Shown here: positions 1-6,320 of the stretch, in pieces | Layout: every line of letters begins with the position of its first letter | How positions within the stretch are numbered: position 1 is the stretch's first letter | Assembly (NCBI RefSeq): GCF_000719865.1 | Contig: NZ_JOID01000008.1 | Span: 1 to 64,000, forward strand | Direction: 5' to 3' | Source: Streptomyces albus subsp. albus | GTDB lineage: Bacteria; Actinomycetota; Actinomycetes; Streptomycetales; Streptomycetaceae | Length of the DNA stretch: 64,000 nt | Position numbers and translations under genes: made by a program | The notes under the pieces: generated by a model | The model's database searches: none | What the model was told of the DNA's origin: nothing | What the model saw: only the letters and a program-made list of their open reading frames with translations

Positions 1-1
1 T

Positions 2-97
2 GACAAACGCGACTACATCTTCAATGGCACTCTGACCGTCACCGCGATCGTCATCTGGCTCCGAGACACCGTCCAAGAGCCATCAGAAACGACCTAG
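2..97 (+). CDS. C-terminal end of a protein cut by the window edge
   Basis: An open frame enters from the left edge and ends at TAG after 31 codons. The visible tail has a hydrophobic stretch (LTVTAIVIWL) followed by a short polar end, which could be the last part of a membrane helix. The start and most of the protein lie outside the window, so no family can be assigned. It converges with the next gene, and the two stop codons overlap by 4 bp (94-97). That compact arrangement supports both being real. Confidence 0.4.
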   Translation, partial: DKRDYIFNGTLTVTAIVIWLRDTVQEPSETT

Positions 98-258
98 CGC
101 TTCCCCTGCCCCACCGGCACCGAGTGCCGCAGCCGGGCGCAGCGCGGACAGCGCAGCAGCCGGGCGGGCCCGAGCCTGCCGCTGCCGAGGTTCTGCATCG
201 GGAACGAAGCCGTGCTGAAGACGTGCCCTTCGGCACAGCGGACGACGGTGTGCTGCAT
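94..258 (-). CDS. Small zinc-ribbon-like protein, 54 aa
   Basis: The protein starts MQHTVVRCAEGHVFST and contains a C-x2-GH group and a later CPRC pair, the spacing of a small treble-clef or zinc-ribbon fold. Small proteins of this type are common, uncharacterised chromosomal genes in Streptomyces. I chose the ATG at 256-258 because AAAGGA lies just upstream; an in-frame ATG 24 bases earlier is the alternative. No function is known. Metal binding is inferred from the cysteines and histidine only. Confidence 0.65.
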   Translation of the reverse strand: MQHTVVRCAEGHVFSTASFPMQNLGSGRLGPARLLRCPRCARLRHSVPVGQGKR

Positions 259-557
259 CGAGTCCTTTTCCCCAATCCCCATGAAGCGTGGACGGACGAA
301 GGCCACATTAGGGGATGGACCCGGCATCGCCGGAGGCGGCTCTCCGCCCCACCGTATGCCCCAACTCCCCCACCCGATAACCGCTCCACACCCACGGCCG
401 GGCTCCCGCACACCCCTATCCCGCCGAACCCCGGACCGCCCCGAACAAGCCGGCCCGGCCCTCTCCCGAACAACGCAAAAGACCCCACGGCTCATACGCC
501 GGGGGTCACGATGGGGTACAGTATGCGACGGTGAGGCGCCTCCAACGGCCCCACCTT
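259..557. other. Intergenic region upstream of tRNA-Gly
   Basis: No credible gene is seen. Bases 481-507 form an imperfect hairpin (GACCCC with GGGGTC plus CGGC with GCCG), with AAAA to its left, so it would act as a terminator for minus-strand transcription. TACAGT at 517-522 is a possible -10 box for the tRNA, without a clear -35. Confidence 0.35.
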
Positions 558-631
558 GCGGGTGTAGTTTAATGGTAGAACATGAGCTTCCCAAGCTCAG
601 AGCGCGGGTTCGATTCCCGTCACCCGCTCCA
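558..631 (+). tRNA. tRNA-Gly (anticodon CCC)
   Basis: The cloverleaf folds by eye. The acceptor GCGGGTG pairs with CACCCGC (621-627). The anticodon stem TGAGC/GCTCA encloses loop TTCCCAA, giving anticodon CCC. The T arm is closed around TTCGATT. T628 is the discriminator and the template encodes CCA at 629-631. The 3' half from the anticodon loop onward is repeated at 3089 and 5233, which marks this gene as the integration target of small mobile segments. Confidence 0.95.
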
Positions 632-632
632 C
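588..632 (+). repeat. Attachment-site copy 1 (3' half of tRNA-Gly)
   Basis: This 45-bp segment begins in the anticodon loop and runs through the encoded CCA plus one base. It is identical to 3089-3133 and matches 44 of 45 bases at 5233-5277. Integrases that use tRNA genes typically cross over in this half of the gene, so this is read as the left attachment site of a tandem array. Confidence 0.85.
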
Positions 633-637
633 ACGAA

Positions 638-668
638 AGCCCCAGGCCGGCGGCCCGGGGCTTCTTTG
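638..668 (+). terminator. Rho-independent-type terminator after tRNA-Gly
   Basis: AGCCCC-a-GGCC pairs with GGCC-c-GGGGCT around a short loop and is followed by TCTTTG. Equivalent hairpins with different stem sequences follow the two other tRNA 3' copies, so each segment brought or kept its own terminator. Confidence 0.75.
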
Positions 669-769
669 TCGTCCGGCTCTGCCACAGGCGTGGAACATCT
701 GACGCTCGCGGCGACTTCCGTCGCCGAGCGTTATCGTGGCAGCAGAGACGGCCGACAGGGAGAGTCAGC

Positions 770-991
770 ATGACTGCCGCCCACGACTACAGCGATCTGC
801 ATGATCTCATCGAACGCCTTGAACCCGAGCAGGCCGAAGAACTGCGTCGGCATGCGCTGCGCCTGGTGAAGGAACCCCCGGCAAGCCGTTTCCGCGTCCT
901 GCGGAGCTTCGACGGGCCGCCGGAAGATCTGGGTGCCCGGGCCAAGCACATCGCTCGCGAGGAGCTCGGCGAGGCCGATGCTGATCGTTGA
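770..991 (+). CDS. Putative antitoxin of a VapBC-like pair, 73 aa
   Basis: This small acidic, helical protein has the core LHDLIERLEPEQAEELRRHA. It is followed directly by a PIN-domain toxin gene that overlaps it by 14 bp, the usual order and spacing of type II antitoxin-toxin operons. The start is supported by GGGAG 7 bases upstream of the ATG. I see no ribbon-helix-helix or AbrB signature, so the DNA-binding class is not clear. It lies just inside the first tRNA-flanked segment. The partner toxin is broken, so the antitoxin may now be orphaned. Confidence 0.6.
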   Translation: MTAAHDYSDLHDLIERLEPEQAEELRRHALRLVKEPPASRFRVLRSFDGPPEDLGARAKHIAREELGEADADR

Positions 992-1388
992 CACCGGCCC
1001 CCTTGTCGCCCTCCTGAACCGCAACGACCCCGACCATCAGAGCTGCGCCGAGCTGCTGGAATCCCACAACGGCGAACTGCTGGTCACGCCCTACGTACTC
1101 ACCGAAGCCTGCTACCTGCTCGCCAAGTACGTCAGCCCGGACGCCGAGATCAACCTCATCGAGGCCGCCGCCGCTGAAGACCTGATCCAGGTCCCCACCG
1201 AACGCCACGATCTTTTCCGCATGGCGGAGCTTATGTAGCAGTACCGTGGCTTCCCTCTCGGTGTTGCCGACGCCTCGGTGGTCGCCCTCGCAGAGCGCCT
1301 CAAAGCACCCGCCGTGGCCACACTGGATCACCGCCACTTCCACGCCATCAGGCCTCTTCATGTGCCGGCGCTGACCCTTCTGCCATGA
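978..1388 (+). pseudogene. PIN-domain (VapC-like) toxin interrupted by an in-frame TAG
   Basis: The frame opens MLIVDTGPLVALLNRNDPDH, the N-terminal acidic motif of a PIN ribonuclease, and continues through a conserved TEACYLL segment. It meets TAG at 1236-1238. The same frame then goes on for 49 more codons with the rest of the domain, including ADASVVALAERL and TLDHRHF, before a TGA at 1386. The whole would be about 136 residues, a normal VapC length. Sense codons GAG, CAG or AAG are one base from TAG, so a single substitution explains the break. PIN toxins cleave RNA using a cluster of acidic residues; the truncated product lacks the third one. Confidence 0.8.
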
Positions 1389-1697
1389 GACCGGGTCGCA
1401 CTGCGCCGCGCCGGATGCGTGCCAGAACGGTTGGAGAGCCACGGTCAGCAGTGGTCGTGAAGTGCCGGAGCCAAGACGATACGGGGAGCGTTGTCCCGCA
1501 GGGCGAGGCAAAGGTGCCCGGACTGCGTCTCAATGGCCGGGCGACCGACGGGAGCGTGTGGGTTCGCCCAAACTTGTCGTCCGTCGAACTACGAGAAGCT
1601 TCATCGCACCGTGGAGCCGCGCAACTGGCGGACACGGCCAGCAGATTGGAAGAGGCTTTGATTCTCTGTGAGTCCCAAGAGACGCAGGGGGATACTT
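1389..1697. other. Non-coding stretch containing repeat-family copy A (1411-1480)
   Basis: No gene is seen. At 1411-1480 lies CCGGATGCGTGCC followed about 20 bases later by GCCACGGTCAGCA. The same combination recurs at 2957, 5103 and 5883, each close to a tRNA-derived attachment repeat or segment edge. It may be arm-type recombinase binding sequence or the scar of a deleted integrase gene end. Confidence 0.45.
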
Positions 1698-2018
1698 TTG
1701 GCGAGTAACCCGTTGAACCTTGACGAGGTCCGCGAGTGGTCAGGCATTTGGTGGCTACCCGACAACCCTGACCAGCCGTTGCCCGGTGTCCTCCGATACT
1801 CGCCGGACAACGGCCTGGTGCTTTCGCTGATCGGCGCGTTCGAAGACCGCATCATGTCGACGCCCTCTCCTGGCCTTACCGTGTTCCACGAGGGGAGCCG
1901 GAACTGGGACGTCATCCATGGCGCTGCCGAGCAACAGGAGATCTCCCTCCTCGACTGTTTCCCGAAGGGCGGGAAGCGAACAATCGGCGCACGGGTGAAA
2001 AGCCTGCTACCAGCATGA
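1698..2018 (+). pseudogene. apeA: ApeA-like antiphage protein, N-terminal fragment
   Basis: The frame reads ASNPLNLDEVREWSGIWWLP and later FEDRIMSTPSP, IHGAAEQQEISLLDCFP and KRTIGARVKS. From memory of the family these are the opening motifs of the ApeA N-terminal domain (the ApeA_NTD1 type). That domain should continue well beyond this point, but the frame ends after about 106 residues at a TGA that overlaps the ATG of the next frame. The next frame holds the C-terminal HEPN domain, so an internal deletion of roughly 150-250 codons is the simplest explanation. TTG at 1698 with GGGGG upstream is a plausible start; a GTG at 1668 is the alternative. Confidence 0.65.
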
Positions 2019-2548
2019 TCCTGGGCCTCCGCTACGCGCCGGCCCGCTACGTGGAGAACAACCTCCTGACGGCAGTGGGAGCCGCCGAGGTGCTGCACCG
2101 CGGTCTCCGCATCGACGAGAAGCCGTTTCCAAGGACGGAATTCAAGACGATGCGCGACGCCATGCTCGAGCAGGTGCCTGAGAGGCACCGGGAGAGGTTC
2201 AAGGGAGTCATCCGCAACGACCCAACGCTCCGGGACCGGCTGTACGCCCTCGCCGCGCGTCCCGACCAGGACGCGATTGCGCTTCTCATCCCAGACGTGG
2301 ACCGGTGGGCCGAAAGGACCACTCGGGCCCGCAACGACCTGACGCACGAGGGAAAAACGCCGAATCACTGCATAGAGGAGCTAATTGCCGTCGTGGAGGT
2401 GACCACGGCAGTCATCATTCTCAATCTTCTGCACGAACTCGGCCTGCCTGCTGAGCGGCAAAGCGGTATCGTCCGGGAGCATCCCCAGCTCAGAGCGACC
2501 GCCAGCACTGCTCGCGAATGGCTGGTCTCGCCCGATGCCGTCTCCTGA
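2015..2548 (+). CDS. apeA: HEPN-domain protein, C-terminal part of an ApeA-like gene
   Basis: The 177-residue product is helical and carries RNDLTH, the R-x4-H catalytic motif of HEPN ribonucleases, near residues 112-117. It is flanked by LIPDVDRWAERTT and EELIAVVEVTTAVIILNLL. This matches the C-terminal effector domain of ApeA, a single-gene antiphage system thought to act by abortive infection. Its ATG overlaps the stop of the N-terminal fragment (ATGA, 2015-2018), so the two pieces could still be translated in tandem. Whether this is a dead remnant or a free-standing HEPN nuclease with a truncated sensor cannot be decided from sequence. The RNase motif itself is intact. Confidence 0.65.
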   Translation: MILGLRYAPARYVENNLLTAVGAAEVLHRGLRIDEKPFPRTEFKTMRDAMLEQVPERHRERFKGVIRNDPTLRDRLYALAARPDQDAIALLIPDVDRWAERTTRARNDLTHEGKTPNHCIEELIAVVEVTTAVIILNLLHELGLPAERQSGIVREHPQLRATASTAREWLVSPDAVS

Positions 2549-3088
2549 GCCGCAGCGTGGCTGACGCCCTCAACCTTGCTGAGATTTCAGGTAGTCACCC
2601 GCTGTACTCCTCCTACACCGTGTTCCAGTCTTCAGGGTGGGAGGTGAGCAACAGTCGGTGCTGCCGCTTGGCGTGCTGTCGTACAACGTCTCCGCCCCGA
2701 AGGTGGAGGTCGGCTCGTATCTCGTAGCGGATTCGGAGGCGTTTGAACTGGTGGGGCCAGGCCGGGCCCCCGAATCAAAGTCATTGCAGTTCAGAGGCAG
2801 GGCAGAGGGTTGCAGTTCGGGTTGCATTCAAGGGCGTTCATACTGCCGACCCGCTACCCCTGCGCCGCAGGTCAGAAGGCTGACGAACCCGTCCGAATGC
2901 CCGCACGAACAGTTGGAAAGCGCGTGGGTCGTGCAGCTCTCTCCTTGGCTGGAGCCGTCGTGCCCGATGCGTGCCCGTTGGGGCAGCGAACCTGGGTCAA
3001 CCACGGTCAGCAACGAGTGGCATCACAGCCACTGAATCGGATCGTTCCAGCAGGTCAGGCGCCATTTTGCCGCCCAAGCGCCCGGTGA
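2549..3088. other. Non-coding stretch, includes repeat-family copy B (2957-3032)
   Basis: I see no frame with Streptomyces codon use and no recognisable protein. Base composition is lower in GC than the neighbours. Copy B of the repeat family (TGCCCGATGCGTGCCC, then TCAACCACGGTCAGCA) lies at 2957-3032, ending 57 bases before the second tRNA 3' copy. CCGGTGA (3082-3088) immediately precedes the repeat and also precedes the third copy. Confidence 0.5.
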
Positions 3089-3133
3089 TTCCCAAGCTCA
3101 GAGCGCGGGTTCGATTCCCGTCACCCGCTCCAC
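3089..3133 (+). repeat. Attachment-site copy 2 (tRNA-Gly 3' half)
   Basis: This copy is identical over 45 bp to 588-632. It lacks the 5' half of the tRNA, so it cannot make a tRNA. It divides the hotspot into a 2.5-kb segment on its left and a 2.1-kb segment on its right. Confidence 0.85.
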
Positions 3134-3137
3134 GACG

Positions 3138-3168
3138 AAGCTCCAGGTTGACAACCTGGGGCTTCTTT
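3138..3168 (+). terminator. Hairpin terminator after attachment copy 2
   Basis: AAGC-t-CCAGGTT pairs with AACCTGG-g-GCTT across the loop GAC and is followed by CTTTGTTG. The stem sequence differs from that after the intact tRNA, but position and design are the same. Confidence 0.7.
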
Positions 3169-3368
3169 GTTGCCCTGCGCTGCCGCATCTCTCCGTCAGC
3201 CCACGATGCCGACCAAGATCCGGCGAAACACCATCGCACTTGAAGCAAGACGGTCGAGAGGCGTCAGGTGTCACGTAGCCGGCGAAGGGGGGCGTAAGCT
3301 CAACCCAGCGACCGCAACAACGGCCAGGCTCAGATGATCGCGTAGACCGCCGCCCAGGAGACGTTCCG

Positions 3369-3722
3369 ATGACCGAACAGCCTTCTGCCCCCGACGGGCC
3401 CCTGATCCCCATGCCGGCGCTCACCCCGGCAGCCCTCCGCGCGGCGGTCGCCCAGATCGCACCCGCCCAGCTGCCTGCTTTCGTTGAGCACCTCGACCGC
3501 GCGGTCGAACAAGCCGCCGCCCAGAGCACCATCGCTCCCCTGCGTACCTTTCTGCAGTGGTGGGGGGAGTTCGTCGCTGTCCAGCGCTACCCGGCCCGCG
3601 CCGCCCGCCTGCACGAACTGGAGGCGTTGGCGGAAGAGGCCACCGACCGCGAGACCCTTCGCTCCACACTCTCCGAGATCCGACAGATCACGGAACTGGC
3701 CCACCACGAGATCTCCGCGTGA
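3369..3722 (+). CDS. DUF6247-like protein, putative antitoxin, 117 aa
   Basis: This alpha-helical, alanine-rich protein runs from MTEQPSAPDGPLIPMPALT through ALRAAVAQIAPAQLPAF to a C-terminal segment RSTLSEIRQITELAHHEI. I recognise it as resembling the DUF6247 proteins that occur in Streptomyces mobile regions; that assignment is from memory. AGGAG lies 8 bases before the ATG. The stop overlaps the GTG of a RelE-like gene by 4 bp, so the pair is translationally coupled. That makes an antitoxin role likely, though no DNA-binding fold is evident. Confidence 0.6.
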   Translation: MTEQPSAPDGPLIPMPALTPAALRAAVAQIAPAQLPAFVEHLDRAVEQAAAQSTIAPLRTFLQWWGEFVAVQRYPARAARLHELEALAEEATDRETLRSTLSEIRQITELAHHEISA

Positions 3723-3982
3723 GCGATACCTGGACCTGGGACTACGACCCCGACGCCGAGCACGTCGTAGGCGGTCTGCCGTACGAAGTCGTGGCCGAGG
3801 TAGAGCGCTTGGCTGAGCAGCTGACGATCTTGGGCCGGGACGCGGTCAACGTTGGCCGCGGAAATCCACACGGGGGAGGCCTGCGGACCCAGGACGTCTT
3901 CGGGGGACGGGGCTTCTTCATGTTCCTGGCACTGGAACGCCTTGAGCTGGTGGTGATCACTCGCGTCACATGGCTCGGCTGA
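3719..3982 (+). CDS. RelE/ParE-like toxin, 87 aa
   Basis: The product begins VSDTWTWDYDPDAEHVVGGL. It shows the layout of RelE/ParE-superfamily toxins: a helical hairpin (LPYEVVAEVERLAEQL), then strands ending in RGFFMFLALERLELVVITRV. These are small ribosome- or gyrase-targeting toxins; which target applies here cannot be told. The GTG start overlaps the upstream stop (GTGA, 3719-3722). It is the second toxin-antitoxin-type pair in the tRNA-Gly hotspot. Unlike the PIN gene it appears intact. Confidence 0.6.
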   Translation: MSDTWTWDYDPDAEHVVGGLPYEVVAEVERLAEQLTILGRDAVNVGRGNPHGGGLRTQDVFGGRGFFMFLALERLELVVITRVTWLG

Positions 3983-4319
3983 TCAGTCGCTGCGGCGCCG
4001 GCTCGCCACGGGTGAGAGCCGCAAGGGCCCGGGGTCACAAGTCCGCCCGAGTTGCTTCCGGTCGCAAAGATCGGAGCACGTGCCCGTGTCGGCATCGGTG
4101 GTTCTGGCTGGGGGCGACGTGAGCATGGGTCGGTCTGAGCGTTGGTGGACGACGGCTCTCGTAGCTGTGGCGCTGACAGGCATCGTGTCCGCCCGGTGTG
4201 CCGTCTCCGCAGCGTGCCCGGTCAAGCGGGGAGCCACGGGAAACACCGAGTGATGCCAGCGAACCGGCACGCGAACAGCCCTCGACCGAGGTACCTGGTC
4301 AGGGGCCGTTTCACCTGGC
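3983..4319. other. Non-coding stretch in the second segment
   Basis: No frame looks coding on either strand. The sequence is a patchwork of lower GC than neighbouring genes and ends at a tRNA-Ser-like fragment on the minus strand. Confidence 0.5.
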
Positions 4320-4371
4320 GGTGGGTGTGGGATGTGAACCCACGGTGACTCGCGCCACGACGGTTTTTCAA
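4320..4371 (-). pseudogene. Degenerate 3' part of a tRNA-Ser (UGA-type) gene
   Basis: Read on the minus strand, the segment contains TTGAAAA, ACCGTCGTGGC, GTCACCGTGGGTTC and CATCCCACACCCACC. From memory these match, in order, the anticodon-loop side, long variable arm, T arm and acceptor end of the Streptomyces tRNA-Ser that reads UCA. The T loop reads TTCACAT, one base off TTCAAAT, and the anticodon stem no longer pairs well. The 5' half is missing. It is most simply the attachment-site scar of a different integrative element that once used a tRNA-Ser gene. Confidence 0.6.
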
Positions 4372-4419
4372 CCGCTGGTGGCAAGGGCACCTCGTTTCAA
4401 GGCTCCGTCGGCCAGATGG

Positions 4420-4950
4420 CTAGGAGACGCGTATCTGCCGATCGCCAAGGACGTCCGATGCCGCTGCGCGGAGGCCTTTGACCGCCTGGTACAAAAGGTA
4501 CTCCCGCTCGGCGGCGAGTGCGAAGTCCGCGGCCTTGCGGGAAGCGTCACCCGCATGGGCATCACGCACCATTCGGCGCATGACCTCGGCCAAATCGTCG
4601 GCCGCGTGCACCGCGCGATAGAGCGCCTGCACCACGGATTGCGGACCTTCGAGGATGACGAACTCGGCAGCCCGGTGAACGCCGCGGACCTGGGCGCGGA
4701 AGCGCTCCATATTGTCGTCGACCTCCCGCAGGTCCGGGGGGTCTGCCCGCAGCGCGTCGCGCACAGCATCCAGGGCCACATCGCGGTCGTACAGCGCCGC
4801 CAGGTAGTTCGCGTAGGCGTCCCGCCGGTGCTGTCGGCGCCATTGAGCGAACTGCGAGCGCGCAGCCGCCCGCCCAGTGACCATCGCGGAGCCGAGGGTG
4901 GCGAGTGAGCCCACGGCGGCGCCCAGCAGTGCAGTCAGTCCAGCATCCAT
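4420..4950 (-). CDS. Membrane-anchored protein of unknown function, 176 aa
   Basis: The protein opens MDAGLTALLGAAVGSLATLG, a single hydrophobic helix at the extreme N-terminus. A long charged helical region follows (QFAQWRRQHRRDAYANYLAA and onward to the end), with conserved-looking HRAAEFVILEGPQSV near the middle. This is the layout of small signal-anchor proteins with a cytoplasmic helical bundle that are frequent in Streptomyces accessory regions. I do not recognise a named family. The ATG at 4948-4950 was preferred over an upstream ATG because the hydrophobic helix then begins at residue 4. No strong ribosome site is visible. Confidence 0.55.
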   Translation of the reverse strand: MDAGLTALLGAAVGSLATLGSAMVTGRAAARSQFAQWRRQHRRDAYANYLAALYDRDVALDAVRDALRADPPDLREVDDNMERFRAQVRGVHRAAEFVILEGPQSVVQALYRAVHAADDLAEVMRRMVRDAHAGDASRKAADFALAAEREYLLYQAVKGLRAAASDVLGDRQIRVS

Positions 4951-4990
4951 GGGCCAATTCTGCCGATGCCATCGGCACAGCACCGAAGTA

Positions 4991-5015
4991 CAGCAACTAC
5001 AGCAACTACAGCAAC
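4991..5015 (+). repeat. Short tandem repeat, 9-bp unit CAGCAACTA
   Basis: Two full copies and a partial third lie in tandem just upstream of the small membrane protein gene. No function is apparent. Confidence 0.6.
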
Positions 5016-5102
5016 CGAGCGCACCCAGCAGCGCCCCTGGGAGGCACCCGAGCGGCCTGTTTGTCCTTCACTGACCACTCCACATAGAGCTACGGATCAG
5101 AG

Positions 5103-5160
5103 GGCGTGCCCGATCCGTGCCCGACAGGTCGGTAAACCACGGACAACAGCGGGTGCCAGG
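5103..5160 (+). repeat. Repeat-family copy C near attachment copy 3
   Basis: CGTGCCCGATCCGTGCCC is followed by GTAAACCACGGACAACA. It is the same arrangement as copies A, B and D and lies 73 bases left of the third tRNA-derived repeat. Confidence 0.5.
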
Positions 5161-5232
5161 GAGAGCCCAAGACTTCGCCCTGACACCCGTTGCCGCTGGT
5201 CGGGTCACCAACTAAGCCCAGAGGGCCGGTGA

Positions 5233-5277
5233 TTCCCAAGCTCAGAGCGCGGGTTCGATTCCCGTCACCCGCTCTAC
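5233..5277 (+). repeat. Attachment-site copy 3 (tRNA-Gly 3' half)
   Basis: It matches copies 1 and 2 at 44 of 45 positions; the difference is T for C at 5275. It is preceded by CCGGTGA, exactly as copy 2 is, which indicates that both segments descend from related elements. Confidence 0.85.
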
Positions 5278-5281
5278 GACG

Positions 5282-5317
5282 AAGGCCCAGGTCGCAGACC
5301 CGGGGCCTTGTTTGTTG
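5282..5317 (+). terminator. Hairpin terminator after attachment copy 3
   Basis: AAGGCCC-a-GGTC pairs with GACC-c-GGGGCCTT across GCA and is followed by GTTTGTTG. It is the third member of the tRNA-3'-end plus terminator unit. Confidence 0.7.
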
Positions 5318-5509
5318 TTCGGGTGAGCTATGCCACGCCGATGAAACCCATAACTGCGAAGGGGCCGACCTCATTGCGTGCCATCGCTGTGGAAGACCCA
5401 GCCTCGGGACCCACCGAAGGGAACGCTCTCTTCCGCATCACGCAGCCTCAAGCCCGGCCCCCTACGACGCGCAGGACGCCGTCCTCGGCGGACCGGGCGG
5501 AGCTCGGCT

Positions 5510-5833
5510 TCAGGCAGCGTGCGGAGTGAAGGTGACGTAGGAATCGCCCTCGTCGATGGCCAGGTTCAGGGTGCCGTCGAGTGCCTTGGCCAGGCGTCGC
5601 AGCAGCGGGAGAGTGGGCACGGTGTCGCCGCCCTCCATCCGGGATACCTGAGGCTGCGTCATCCCGGCCCGCTCGGCCAGTTCGGACTGGGACAGTCCGA
5701 GCTCGATCCGGCGGTCGTAGACCGCCTGTCCGAGATCGCCGGCCAGCCGCGCGTCGACGTACTCCTGGTCATACTCCACGACCTCGCCCGCAAGCTGCCG
5801 GGTCCGGCGCGTCCTCCACGTGCTGTGGTTCAT
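5510..5833 (-). CDS. XRE-family HTH antitoxin-like regulator, 107 aa
   Basis: The N-terminal third (MNHSTWRTRRTRQLAGEVVE) is followed by a helix-turn-helix: YDRRIELGLSQSELAERAGM, then TQPQVSRMEGGDTVPTLPLL. This is the layout of HigA/XRE antitoxins. The ATG at 5831-5833 has GGAGAG just upstream. A toxin gene would be expected immediately upstream in the same direction, but 5834-6015 holds only a repeat copy and no frame. The gene is therefore an orphan or regulates something elsewhere. It lies just outside the last attachment repeat. Confidence 0.75.
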   Translation of the reverse strand: MNHSTWRTRRTRQLAGEVVEYDQEYVDARLAGDLGQAVYDRRIELGLSQSELAERAGMTQPQVSRMEGGDTVPTLPLLRRLAKALDGTLNLAIDEGDSYVTFTPHAA

Positions 5834-5882
5834 CAGCTCTCCTTGCGCCGATCGTAGGTGTGCTCGGCCCGGCCCCTCCTGC

Positions 5883-5943
5883 CGGATCCGCGCCCGACGG
5901 GCCGGTCAACCACGGTCGGCAGCGAGCGGCGAGGGGAGTCCCA
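5883..5943 (+). repeat. Repeat-family copy D
   Basis: GGATCCGCGCCCGACGGG is followed by TCAACCACGGTCGGCAGCGAG. It matches copy B closely in its second half. No tRNA fragment follows within 1 kb, so this copy may mark a further, fully eroded segment edge. Confidence 0.45.
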
Positions 5944-6015
5944 TGGGGCGCCCCGAGGACTTCGCGGCTGGTCAGTTTTCGGAAGGGCTGGTTATGGCTG
6001 AGGCACCATAGCCAC

Positions 6016-6219
6016 ATGGCTCTGAAGAAGAAGACCGTCATGGTCGACGAGGAGGACCTCGCGCTGATCAAGCAAGCAGCCGCGCGAGAGGGACGACCTG
6101 CATCGGAGTACTTTCGTGAGGCGCTTCATCTCGTGGCCCTGCGCACCCGACGCCGGTACGAGGACTGGGACATCCCGAGCCTGGACTTCGGCGGTGGTTC
6201 GGACCGGCTGAGAGCCTGA
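6016..6219 (+). CDS. Ribbon-helix-helix (CopG-like) antitoxin-type protein, 67 aa
   Basis: MALKKKTVMVDEEDLALIKQ gives the N-terminal strand, and AAAREGRPASEYFREAL supplies the two helices of a ribbon-helix-helix DNA-binding fold. A tail ending in DRLRA follows. Such proteins are usually antitoxins of VapBC or HicAB-like pairs. No toxin frame follows before the exonuclease gene about 100 bp downstream, so it is another orphan. The start is the first ATG of the frame. Purine-rich ribosome site signals are weak, and CATAGC lies 10 bases before the ATG, so a leaderless transcript is possible. Confidence 0.65.
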   Translation: MALKKKTVMVDEEDLALIKQAAAREGRPASEYFREALHLVALRTRRRYEDWDIPSLDFGGGSDRLRA

Positions 6220-6320
6220 CGCCAAGTGAGTAGCAGGAGTCCTCTCATCAGCTTTCCGGGCGAGTGCAATCCGCCCATGCAGGTTGAAGGAGAGCCGCAT
6301 ATCGGATCATCCTTGGCATC

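Noticed and set aside
94..771. A 225-codon minus-strand frame covering the tRNA-Gly gene
   Set aside because: Only the last 54 codons resemble a protein; the rest is antisense to the tRNA and its promoter region.
2637..3035. Open frame of 132 codons in the first segment
   Set aside because: Composition is not protein-like for Streptomyces, no ribosome site or family, and it overlaps repeat copy B.
1..6300. CRISPR array in the repeat-rich hotspot
   Set aside because: The repeats are few, long, kilobases apart and tRNA-derived; no spacer pattern or cas gene exists.
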